A stretch of DNA of 5,270 nucleotides from Micrococcales bacterium (GCA_002694095.1 NZLD01000011.1:1-5270); one strand, 5' to 3'. Positions 1 through 5,161 are shown, counted from the first letter of the stretch. Notes: a model not told the origin generated them from the sequence alone. Made by a program: numbers and translations.

Positions 1-354
1 GGCGTCGTGATCGAGATCGGTCACCACGACGCGATCGCCCGGACCCCAATCCTTCGCCAGAGTCCGGGCCACCATGAACGTGGCTTCGGTCATGCTCCGA
101 GAAAAGACAACGCCCGCGGGGTCGCATCCGAGAAGATCGGCAGCCGCGAGCCGCGACCCGAGCACGATTGATTCGGCGTTGAGTTCCGATTGGGTCATGG
201 TGCCGCGGTTGGACAACGGCTCGGTCATCGCCGTGCGCATCGCGTCGGCCACGACGTCGGGGAGTTGGGTTCCTCCCGGCCCGTCGAAGAAGGCAACCCC
301 GGAGGCCAACGCGGGCATACGGGCTCGTATCCGGGCAACGTCGAAGTCGTTCAT
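1..354 (-). CDS. Cysteine desulfurase-like protein (class V PLP enzyme), N-terminal part, cut by window edge
   Basis: The first 118 codons of a fold-type I PLP-dependent enzyme of the cysteine desulfurase-like group of aminotransferase class V; the rest, including the PLP-binding lysine, lies outside the window. The N-terminus has the family signature FFDGPGGTQLP (residues about 22-32), followed by a segment with SNRG and the stretch from SRLAAADLLG into VVFSRSMTEATF, which in the family forms the cofactor phosphate site. The last visible residues, VVVTDLDHDA, match the strand before the substrate-side histidine. The ATG overlaps the TGA of the upstream methyltransferase (ATGA), so translation is probably coupled; only a weak GGTGGGA precedes it. 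The family is cytosolic, but its members' true substrates are often unknown, so sulfur transfer from cysteine is possible rather than proven. Family assignment is firm; exact function is not. Confidence 0.85.
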   Translation of the reverse strand, partial: MNDFDVARIRARMPALASGVAFFDGPGGTQLPDVVADAMRTAMTEPLSNRGTMTQSELNAESIVLGSRLAAADLLGCDPAGVVFSRSMTEATFMVARTLAKDWGPGDRVVVTDLDHDA

Positions 355-1154
355 ACGTCCCACCACAGTGTGCACACCTCGCGGGGTGTGGCGTCGAGGT
401 CCTGCATCAGTGCAGCGGCAACTTCCACGTCCCGATCTTCACTCAGACAGAGGCGGATCCGGGCGAAGCGCACCCGCTCTTCCATCGGTAGGGACACGCG
501 CCGGCCCCACGATTCATCCGTCCACACATCGAGGTGTGCATCGAAACCCAGTGCCCTGGCGATGTCGGCCAATTGGTGGGCCGTCGGTGTCGTGGGCCGG
601 TCGAGATCCCAGAACTTCTTCCACAGCGGGCTCATGTTGCTCAGTGGGTGCGTCATGGGCAGTTCGAGAACCACGCGACGTCGCGCGTGGTCGTTCAGAG
701 CCTGCAGAAAGGGAACGATCGCGGCTACGTTGAAGGCGACGTGGTGACACACCACGACGTCAGCCACCGGAACATCGGCGGCGACATCCGGCCACGAGCC
801 ACGGAACTCCTGGTGTTGCGCTCCACGTTTCGCCGCCGCCTCGGCGTAGGCGTCGAGCATTTCCTGCGCATGGTCGACGGCGTAGAAAACCTCTGCGGGC
901 GGCGCCAGAGCGAAGGACGCTCGCCCGCCGCCGGAACCGACATCGAGGACACTTCCTCCATCCGGAACGGCCTCCCGCGCTCGATCGTGCGACACCGAGT
1001 CGGCTACCTCATCCCCGACGGTGAACATCGCGACCGGATGAACCCACGGCTCCTGCGATGCCTGATGGAGGATGTAGTCGGGAATGGCCCACGCTTCGAG
1101 ATCGCTTCGCCATTGACTCGCCAGTTCGACAATCTCGGTAGGCGCCTCGGTCAC
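351..1154 (-). CDS. Class I SAM-dependent methyltransferase
   Basis: A 267-residue cytosolic protein with a Rossmann-type methyltransferase core. Motif I is VLDVGSGGG (about residues 69-77). The strand that follows, VFYAVDHAQEML (89-100), ends with Asp94 as the likely ribose-binding acidic residue. ADVVVCHHVAFNV (131-143) fits motif IV/post-II. The N-terminal 60 residues (SQWRSDLEAWAIPDYIL) are helical and probably cap the substrate site. The C-terminus has a methyltransferase-atypical WGRRVSLPMEERV segment. The substrate cannot be told. The GTG at 1154 was chosen because a TAGCGT hexamer ends 7 bases upstream and there is no Shine-Dalgarno, which suggests a leaderless mRNA. Longer readings from GTG 1214 or ATG 1310 add low-complexity Arg-rich sequence and run through the promoter or start of the divergent gene. 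It is first in a pair with the desulfurase-like gene (4-bp stop/start overlap), so the two products may act in one pathway. Confidence 0.85.
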   Translation of the reverse strand: MTEAPTEIVELASQWRSDLEAWAIPDYILHQASQEPWVHPVAMFTVGDEVADSVSHDRAREAVPDGGSVLDVGSGGGRASFALAPPAEVFYAVDHAQEMLDAYAEAAAKRGAQHQEFRGSWPDVAADVPVADVVVCHHVAFNVAAIVPFLQALNDHARRRVVLELPMTHPLSNMSPLWKKFWDLDRPTTPTAHQLADIARALGFDAHLDVWTDESWGRRVSLPMEERVRFARIRLCLSEDRDVEVAAALMQDLDATPREVCTLWWDV

Positions 1155-1161
1155 AGGAGCG

Positions 1162-1167
1162 ACGCTA
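1162..1167 (-). promoter_or_regulatory. -10 element of the methyltransferase gene (leaderless promoter)
   Basis: Read on the minus strand the hexamer is TAGCGT, matching the actinobacterial TANNNT pattern. It is followed by 7 bases and then the GTG at 1154, so transcription should begin at or next to the start codon. No clear -35 hexamer is visible, which is common in this phylum. Inference from spacing only. Confidence 0.5.
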
Positions 1168-1219
1168 GCCGAGCCAGCCGCTACTCCACGCGTCGGCAAG
1201 CACGCATTGCTCACCCGAC

Positions 1220-1225
1220 TATCGT
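1220..1225 (+). promoter_or_regulatory. -10 element of the DUF3159 gene (leaderless promoter)
   Basis: TATCGT fits TANNNT and lies exactly 6 bases before the GTG at 1232. No purine-rich ribosome binding site precedes the GTG. The arrangement mirrors that of the divergent methyltransferase gene, so the 77-bp gap holds two short back-to-back promoters. No convincing -35 is seen. Confidence 0.5.
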
Positions 1226-1231
1226 GCAGCC

Positions 1232-1963
1232 GTGCCTGCCGGAACGCCACCTCATTCGTCCGATCCCTCCGATCCCTCTCACGCCTCTGGTAGCTCCGGC
1301 TCGGCCGCAAATGACAAGCACCCTGTCAAGACTCTTATCGGAGGGCCCCGCGGAGCCCTGGAGAGCATCCTGCCGCCGGTGGTCTTCGTGGCCGTGTACT
1401 CCGCACTGTCGAGCAGTAACGAGGATGCGCTGACCTACGCGATCGTTGCAGCGCTCATTCTGGCTGTCTTCTTCGGCGGTTGGCGGCTCCTCGAGCGCAA
1501 GAGACCCACGCGGGTTCTGGGGGCGATCGTTGTGGTTGCCCTCGGCGCCTATTTCGCAGCCCGCACCGGCAGTGCCGCCGCGTTCTTCTGGCCTCGCGTG
1601 CTGTTGAACGTGTTGTCGGCGTTGGCTTTCGTCATCGGCAACTTCGTTCGGTGGCCGTTGCTCGGCGTGATTGTCGGACCGATCATGGGAACCGGAATGC
1701 GTTGGCGTCGAGACCCCGTGCTCGTGCGCGCCTACTCCCGTGGCTCATGGCTGTGGGTGTTACTGAACCTGGTCCGGGCGGCGATCCTGCTCCCCCTCAT
1801 CGCGAACGACGCACTGTGGGGACTGGCGGCGTCGGGTGCTTTCTTTTACATCCTGGTGATCGGCACCATCCTGGGATCGTGGTTCATCATGAAGCGAGCC
1901 ATCCCCGCCGATCATCCGGGTCTTCGTCACCCGGTCCGTGACCCGAAAAGCAGGGACGAGTAA
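1232..1963 (+). CDS. DUF3159-family integral membrane protein
   Basis: A 243-residue polytopic membrane protein of the actinobacterial DUF3159 family; function unknown. Residues 1-30 are a hydrophilic, disordered Ser/Pro/Asp-rich tail that includes two SDP units coded by a 9-bp tandem repeat (1259-1276). Next comes the conserved GGPRGALESILPPVVF entry (37-52). Hydrophobic helices follow at about 45-60, 66-84, 95-110, 118-152 (probably two short helices around the conserved NFVRWPL turn), 172-190 and 196-218. Conserved landmarks include WRLLERKRPTRVL (84-96), FFWPRVLLN (118-126), GPIMGTG (149-155), YSRGSWLWV (168-176) and GSWFIMKR (215-222). The C-terminal tail is charged and cytoplasmic by the positive-inside rule. 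The GTG start is supported by the TATCGT hexamer 6 bases upstream. Some family members sit beside dut and other housekeeping genes; here it is divergent from a methyltransferase and single. Confidence 0.85.
   Translation: MPAGTPPHSSDPSDPSHASGSSGSAANDKHPVKTLIGGPRGALESILPPVVFVAVYSALSSSNEDALTYAIVAALILAVFFGGWRLLERKRPTRVLGAIVVVALGAYFAARTGSAAAFFWPRVLLNVLSALAFVIGNFVRWPLLGVIVGPIMGTGMRWRRDPVLVRAYSRGSWLWVLLNLVRAAILLPLIANDALWGLAASGAFFYILVIGTILGSWFIMKRAIPADHPGLRHPVRDPKSRDE
1259..1276 (+). repeat. 9-bp perfect tandem repeat within the DUF3159 N-terminal tail
   Basis: Two adjacent copies of TCCGATCCC code for Ser-Asp-Pro twice. The unit is a multiple of three and the copies are identical, so the tail can lengthen or shorten by slippage without a frameshift. 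It lies in a disordered segment that probably tolerates length change. Confidence 0.8.
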
Positions 1964-2131
1964 GCACAACGGGTCCGATGAGCGCTCGGTGCGCCCTCGC
2001 GCGGCCTATCGCCCAGGTTCGGTCCGGTATCTCTATCTCTGGTGGCGACTCGGGAGCCTCGCGTGTTCTCCCCTGAAGGTAATTCTAGGACTCCGACGGG
2101 CAAGGTCGACTGAAGGCGGGACTTACATAAC
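1964..2131. other. Non-coding gap after the DUF3159 gene
   Basis: No convincing gene, tRNA or Rho-independent terminator was found here. A weak hairpin is possible at 1975-1989 (CCGA/TCGG stem, 7-base loop). A 32-codon reading frame at 1978-2076 on the plus strand lacks the third-position GC bias of the neighbours. Local composition is mixed, and TA-rich words such as TAATTCTAG (2081-2089) look unlike the surrounding coding DNA. Confidence 0.5.
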
Positions 2132-2224
2132 TCCGGGTGGAGCGACGAGCAGATCAATGACCTGCTCGACCGCTACCTCCGGTGGTACAAGTCCTACCCA
2201 TGCCGGCCCGCCTACGAGGCCTGA
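2132..2224 (+). pseudogene. Coding-like 3' gene fragment without a start codon
   Basis: The plus-strand frame ending at TGA 2222-2224 is open back to a stop at 2111-2113 and has no ATG, GTG or TTG. From 2132 on it encodes 30 residues, from SGWSDEQIND to CRPAYEA, and 28 of its 30 codons end in G or C, as in the real genes here. The six codons before 2132 (including TTA and CAT) lose that bias. It looks like the end of a gene whose 5' part was lost or frameshifted away near 2125-2131. The peptide is an amphipathic helix (DEQINDLLDRYLRWYKSY); I do not recognise the family. The alternative is chance, made less likely by the codon bias and by a hairpin right at its stop. Confidence 0.4.
2133..2182. 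repeat. Imperfect inverted repeat (stem-loop) inside the gene fragment
   Basis: A perfect 7-bp stem, CGAGCAG (2146-2152) with CTGCTCG (2162-2168), encloses a 9-base loop. Beyond a small asymmetric bulge the arms pair again (AGCG 2141-2144 with CGCT 2171-2174), and more loosely out to CCGG at both ends. It may be an RNA structure or a binding site. It may also be a by-product of the repeated LLDRYLRW-type codons. Confidence 0.35.
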
Positions 2225-2246
2225 CCGACACGACGATCACGGCCTC
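2216..2246. terminator. Probable bidirectional hairpin terminator
   Basis: GAGGCC (2216-2221) pairs with GGCCTC (2241-2246), and TGA (2222-2224) with TCA (2237-2239) across one bulged C. This gives a stem of about 9 bp with a 12-base loop. One arm holds the stop of the plus-strand gene fragment, and the other reaches the stop of the minus-strand SHOCT gene (2247-2245). There is no T-tract, as is common for actinobacterial terminators, so termination is inferred from position and shape. Confidence 0.45.
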
Positions 2247-2628
2247 AGCTCGACGCGAGCGCCTTGGCTTTGAGTTGATCGAACTCGTCCTGGGAAATGG
2301 TTCCGGCATCCAGGAGCGCTTTCGCTGATGCGATCTGGTCCGCGGAAGAGACGCTACCGACGGCGTTTTGAATGTAAGCCTTCTGTGCCTCGTCTGCGGC
2401 CTGCATCTGGGCTTGACGTCGCTCGGCCATCGAGTTGCCACGGGCGATCAGATACACCAGGACGGTGATGGGCGGGAAGATGAGAAGGAAGATGATCCAC
2501 ACGGCCTTCTTGCCTCCGCCGAGACCCTTGTCGGCGAACAAATCCATGACCACCATGAAGAAGACCATGAAGAACATGACCATGAAAAAGATGATCAGAA
2601 AGGACCACAGCACTTGACCAAAACCCAT
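2245..2628 (-). CDS. Small membrane protein with PLDc_N-type and SHOCT domains
   Basis: A 127-residue protein. Residues about 7-28 form an extremely Phe/Met/Val-rich membrane helix. A second helix at 43-62 carries the W-x-n-P-x-n-Y pattern of the PLDc_N (phospholipase D N-terminal-like) membrane module, WIIFLLIFPPITVLVYLIARG. No catalytic HKD motif is present, so it is not a phospholipase. A charged, Ala/Gln-rich helix (66-88) follows, then a C-terminal SHOCT domain (about 95-124: DQIASAKALLDAGTISQDEFDQLKAKAL). SHOCT is a short helical hairpin often found on membrane or oligomerising bacterial proteins and is thought to mediate oligomerisation. The ATG at 2628 has a good AAAGG site (2635-2639) 6 bases upstream, unlike the leaderless genes nearby. 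It is a single gene, convergent with the fragment on one side and divergent from the islet genes on the other. Its role is unknown. Confidence 0.85.
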   Translation of the reverse strand: MGFGQVLWSFLIIFFMVMFFMVFFMVVMDLFADKGLGGGKKAVWIIFLLIFPPITVLVYLIARGNSMAERRQAQMQAADEAQKAYIQNAVGSVSSADQIASAKALLDAGTISQDEFDQLKAKALASS

Positions 2629-2654
2629 GACACACCTTTCGTTGAGAGAACTCC

Positions 2655-2660
2655 ACCCTA
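2655..2660 (-). promoter_or_regulatory. Possible -10 element of the SHOCT gene
   Basis: The minus-strand hexamer TAGGGT fits TANNNT and would give a 5' leader of roughly 20 bases containing the AAAGG ribosome site. It overlaps the first copy of the 12-bp tandem repeat at 2658-2681. No clear -35 is seen. Confidence 0.35.
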
Positions 2661-2681
2661 CTCATCGACCTAGTCATCGAC
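2658..2681. repeat. 12-bp tandem direct repeat between divergent genes
   Basis: CTACTCATCGAC (2658-2669) is followed directly by CTAGTCATCGAC (2670-2681), identical at 11 of 12 positions. It lies upstream of the SHOCT gene, touching its probable -10, and about 85 bases upstream of the islet start. One helical turn per unit makes a tandem protein-binding site plausible; duplication by slippage is the simpler alternative. Confidence 0.6.
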
Positions 2682-2753
2682 GCAGCCGTGCGTCACGCAG
2701 CGGAAGGAAAGAACAGGGTCGACGTTGATGAAGCCGTGAGAAGCGACGGAATC

Positions 2754-2759
2754 TACGAT
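2754..2759 (+). promoter_or_regulatory. -10 element for the two-gene islet (leaderless promoter)
   Basis: TACGAT fits TANNNT and is followed by 6 bases and the GTG at 2766. The same spacing is seen before the DUF3159 gene. It argues that the first islet gene starts at 2766 and not at the in-frame GTGs at 2688 or 2736, neither of which has a good ribosome site. Confidence 0.45.
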
Positions 2760-2765
2760 GACCGT

Positions 2766-2972
2766 GTGGAATTCGAGACCTTCACCGTCGCGATCCCGAT
2801 CAGCGCGTCGTTCACGCGCCACCTCGACGTCCAAGCACCCACAGCCGACGCTGCACTCTTACTGGCCACCGAGCACGCTCTCGACACAGGGGTCTTAATG
2901 CACGGCGAACCGTGGATCGTGAAAGGCACCGGCTACCCGATTCCCGGCCGACCCGAGGAAAGCCCGTCATAA
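2766..2972 (+). CDS. Small hypothetical protein, first gene of a phage-like pair
   Basis: A 68-residue soluble protein that I do not recognise. It starts with a beta-strand-like segment, EFETFTVAIPISASFTRHLDV (about 2-22), then AAT/ADAALLLATEHAL helix-like sequence (about 26-40), and ends with a Pro-rich tail after EPWIVKGTGYPIP. The layout of a short strand-rich start followed by an AD-x-A-helix is common in small actinophage proteins, but this is only an impression. Two TTA codons (2859 and 2895) in 68 codons are unusual beside the neighbouring GC-rich genes and hint at foreign origin. GTG 2766 was chosen from the TACGAT hexamer 6 bases upstream; a 94-residue version from GTG 2688 is possible. 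The next gene starts 3 bases after its stop. Confidence 0.6.
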   Translation: MEFETFTVAIPISASFTRHLDVQAPTADAALLLATEHALDTGVLMHGEPWIVKGTGYPIPGRPEESPS

Positions 2973-2975
2973 GCG

Positions 2976-3287
2976 ATGGTTGTTCAACTACAAGACCTCG
3001 ACGGCCATCTCGTCGTTCTCATTCCGACCCTCTATGACCCGGCCATCCAGGCGAAGTCCGGCACCACCGACGCTGTCTTTGCACACGTCTGTGACGTCAC
3101 CACCGGTGAGGTTTTTCGCGATCAAATAATCGTGGCGCGGCATTTCGTTGACGGTATGCGCGACCATCTGAACCATCCGTTTATCGGCGTTGTCCGGCGC
3201 CTCGATGCCGGCGGGTTCAAGTTCGACACGGCGACAGACGACCAGCAAGACGTTGCCCGCAAGTTCCTCGAGGACCTCAGCAACTGA
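2976..3287 (+). CDS. Small protein resembling actinophage/integrative-element proteins
   Basis: A 103-residue soluble protein, second in the islet pair, with its ATG 3 bases after the upstream TAA and an AGGAAAG site 13 bases before it. The pattern DLDGHLVVLIP, then IQAKSGTTDAVFAHVCDV, then TGEVFRDQIIVARHFVDGMRDHLN, then FIGVVRRLDAGG, then a final DQQDVARKFLED helix resembles, in my recollection, a family of small proteins from actinophages and integrative plasmids. These have the arrangement DLxGkLlLixP, G-x-x-DAVrAdVxVLdg, GexyxDxLIF and vlGrL. An OB-like strand-rich fold is likely from the alternating hydrophobic pattern. The function of that family is not established to my knowledge, so none is assigned. 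The stop lies 12 bases from the stop of the convergent nei gene. Confidence 0.7.
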   Translation: MVVQLQDLDGHLVVLIPTLYDPAIQAKSGTTDAVFAHVCDVTTGEVFRDQIIVARHFVDGMRDHLNHPFIGVVRRLDAGGFKFDTATDDQQDVARKFLEDLSN

Positions 3288-3299
3288 CCATCGCCAATC

Positions 3300-4103
3300 T
3301 CACTCCGGCTGGCAACCAGGGCACCAGTACACCTTCCGCGCCTGCATCTCGTCCATCTCAATCTCGGCCCCGCACAGGTAACAGGCGTAACCGGCTCGCC
3401 GATAGACGTAGACCTCGCCGCCGTGACGGTCCTGTCGTGGCGTGCGGCCCATGATTTCCGGGAGATGCTCGGGTCGGACGGTATCGATGCGCCCACGTTT
3501 GGTGCCCTGCGTCATGAGCACCACCAGGTCATCCCACAGCGCATCGAATTCGTTTCTGCTGAGGTGCTTGCCCGGACGGTAGGGCGAGATGTTGTGCCGG
3601 AAGAGCACTTCGGCCCGATAGATGTTTCCCACTCCGGCGAAAACCTTCTGATCCATCAACAGTGCACCGATAGCCGCGTTGCTGCGCTCCACGCGGTTCC
3701 ACGCCGGGGTCGGATCCGACTTCTTGATCGGATCAGGACCGATGCGGGCGACGGCTGCCTTCGTGGATTCCTCATCGAGAAGTTCGCACACGGTGGGGCC
3801 ACGAAGTTCCGCATAACCGGAGTCACTGCGCAGGCGGAGCCGAATCTGGCCGCGGACATCCGGGGCCGCGCCACGGGAGATACGCCACTTGCCGAACAAT
3901 CCGAGATGCACGTGCACCCATAGATCACCGAAACGAATAAACAGGTGCTTGCCGTGGGCCTCCACTGAGTCCACTACTCGTCCATTGATACGACGAGCAT
4001 CGGCGGCGAAACGACCCTGGGGGCTATCAACCCGAACCGGCGACCCTCGAAAGCGCGTGCGCAGACGACGGGCCTGGCTGTGGACGACGTGACCCTCAGG
4101 CAC
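3300..4103 (-). CDS. nei: Nei/Fpg-family DNA glycosylase (endonuclease VIII-like)
   Basis: A 267-residue base-excision repair enzyme that excises oxidised bases and nicks the abasic site by beta/delta-elimination. It starts MPEGH, giving the catalytic Pro2 (Schiff base after Met removal) and Glu3. Lys52 in GKHLF is the conserved beta-lyase lysine. The H2TH region contains the LLMDQKVFAGVGNIYRAEVL signature (149-168, with Asn160). Near the C-terminus is a zinc finger with Cys241, Cys244, Cys261 and Cys264, with Arg256 as the finger arginine that contacts DNA phosphate. The VYVYRRAG segment precedes the finger, as in mycobacterial Nei1 (Rv2464c), which this resembles in length and sequence. The GTG start lies 8 bp inside the end of the upstream threonine aldolase-type gene, so the two are probably translated together; a GGGGGA stretch sits 11 bases upstream. 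All active-site residues are present, so it should be active. Confidence 0.95.
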   Translation of the reverse strand: MPEGHVVHSQARRLRTRFRGSPVRVDSPQGRFAADARRINGRVVDSVEAHGKHLFIRFGDLWVHVHLGLFGKWRISRGAAPDVRGQIRLRLRSDSGYAELRGPTVCELLDEESTKAAVARIGPDPIKKSDPTPAWNRVERSNAAIGALLMDQKVFAGVGNIYRAEVLFRHNISPYRPGKHLSRNEFDALWDDLVVLMTQGTKRGRIDTVRPEHLPEIMGRTPRQDRHGGEVYVYRRAGYACYLCGAEIEMDEMQARKVYWCPGCQPE

Positions 4104-5154
4104 CGGAGGCTAGTTCCCCCCGCACTGCCGCAACGAAGTCGTCCACGTCACTTTCGGTCGTATCCCACGCGCACATCCACCGAACTTCGCCGGTTGCTTG
4201 ATCCCAGGTGTAAAAGTGGAACCGCTCCTGCAAACGCGAGGCCACCTGCTCGGGCAGCAGAACGAACACAGCATTGGCATCAACAGATTGAGTGATGGTC
4301 ACGCCCGAAAGGTCTCCGACACCATCTTGAAGGCGGCAGGCCATCGCGTTCGCGTGACCGGCACTACGCAACCACAAGTCATCAGTCAACATCGCCACGA
4401 ATTGGGCACTGAGAAAGCGCATCTTGCTGGCCAATTGCATGGAGGTCTTACGCAGGAAGTCGACTCCCTGCACACGATCACCATTGAGCACGATGACGGA
4501 CTCGGCAGCCATCGCGCCGTTCTTCGTCAACCCGAAGGAAACGAGGTCCACGCCGGCATCGACCGTGAAGGCCCGCACCGGAACGTGCAGGGAAGCTGCA
4601 GCGTTCGAAAGACGGGCGCCGTCCATATGGAGCGCCAGGTTGTTCGCGTGAGCTACCTCCGCAAGAGCCGAGACCTCGTCCGGCGAATACACGGTGCCCA
4701 GCTCGCTGGACTGGGTGATGCTCACGGCGCCGGGTTGGGCACGGTGAACGAACTCCATGTCGAAACATTGACCCTGGACATCGTCGGGGCGAAGTTTGCC
4801 GTCGGCGGTAGGCACCGTCCACAGCTTCATGCCCGCCATCGATTCGGGTGCTCCGCCCTCATCGACGTGAATGTGGGCGCTGGCAGCGCAGATGACCGAC
4901 TGCCAACGATGGTTGACCGATTGCAATGCGACGACGTTGGCGCCCGTTCCGTTGAACACGGGGAAGAACTCCGCACCTGCACCGAAGTGCCCGCGCACCA
5001 AACTGCGCGCCTGGTCGGTCACGACATCATCGCCGTAAGCCGATTGGTGGCCAACGTTGACCGCGGCGAGAGCTTCGAGCACTTCCGGGTGCACACCCGC
5101 GTAGTTGTCGCTCGCGAATCCGCGCCACGGCGCGTCTATAGACCCTGCAGCCAT
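4096..5154 (-). CDS. Low-specificity threonine aldolase-type PLP enzyme
   Basis: A 352-residue fold-type I PLP enzyme of the threonine aldolase/beta-eliminating lyase family, expected to cleave threonine or allo-threonine to glycine and acetaldehyde in the cytosol. The signature FASDNYAGVHPEVLEAL (13-29) opens the protein. GHQSAYGDD (35-43) and FNGTGANVVAL (67-77) form the cofactor-phosphate region. His94 in SAHIHVDEGG is the likely PLP-stacking residue, Asp178 in LHMDGARLSNA (175-185) contacts the pyridine nitrogen, and Lys211 in SFGLTKNGA is the probable Schiff-base lysine. Length and motif order are complete. The ATG at 5154 has no Shine-Dalgarno; an AATACT hexamer ends 7 bases upstream, suggesting a leaderless mRNA. 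It is the promoter-proximal gene of a pair with nei (8-bp overlap), an odd partner for a repair enzyme and likely just shared transcription. The TKNGA subgroup is less studied than E. coli LtaE, so the preferred substrate is uncertain. Confidence 0.9.
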   Translation of the reverse strand: MAAGSIDAPWRGFASDNYAGVHPEVLEALAAVNVGHQSAYGDDVVTDQARSLVRGHFGAGAEFFPVFNGTGANVVALQSVNHRWQSVICAASAHIHVDEGGAPESMAGMKLWTVPTADGKLRPDDVQGQCFDMEFVHRAQPGAVSITQSSELGTVYSPDEVSALAEVAHANNLALHMDGARLSNAAASLHVPVRAFTVDAGVDLVSFGLTKNGAMAAESVIVLNGDRVQGVDFLRKTSMQLASKMRFLSAQFVAMLTDDLWLRSAGHANAMACRLQDGVGDLSGVTITQSVDANAVFVLLPEQVASRLQERFHFYTWDQATGEVRWMCAWDTTESDVDDFVAAVRGELASGA

Positions 5155-5161
5155 GAAGGGG

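Noticed and set aside
368..377. Perfect 10-bp palindrome GTGTGCACAC
   Set aside because: It lies within the last codons of the methyltransferase gene (Val-Cys-Thr region), does not extend outward, and is most simply a chance result of codon use.
74..747. Plus-strand frames overlapping the left-hand genes
   Set aside because: They are antisense to the desulfurase-like and methyltransferase genes, both of which have clear family motifs.
351..1310. Longer methyltransferase reading from ATG 1310 (319 residues) or GTG 1214
   Set aside because: The extra N-terminus is Arg-rich and low in hydrophobic residues, overlaps the start of the divergent DUF3159 gene, and passes through the promoter region. 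GTG 1154 has a well-placed -10 hexamer.
534..1433. Long plus-strand frame of 299 codons
   Set aside because: It is antisense to the methyltransferase gene, shows no recognisable domain, and has the composition expected of the opposite strand of a GC-rich gene.
2003..2035. T-loop-like GGTTCG sequence suggesting a tRNA
   Set aside because: The flanking bases do not pair into a T-stem, and no acceptor or anticodon arm could be drawn around it.
1978..2076. 32-codon plus-strand frame in the gap
   Set aside because: Third codon positions are not GC-biased like the neighbouring genes, and no ribosome site or family resemblance is seen.
1938..2273. Plus-strand frame of 111 codons running from the DUF3159 end through the gap
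   Set aside because: It starts inside the DUF3159 gene, has no domain, and in its last part runs out of frame with the strongly GC3-biased fragment at 2132-2224.
2704..2739. Tiny leader peptide (Met-Lys-Pro-stop at 2728) after AAGGAAAG
   Set aside because: The purine-rich site is 16 bases from the ATG, too far, and the likely transcript starts downstream at 2766.
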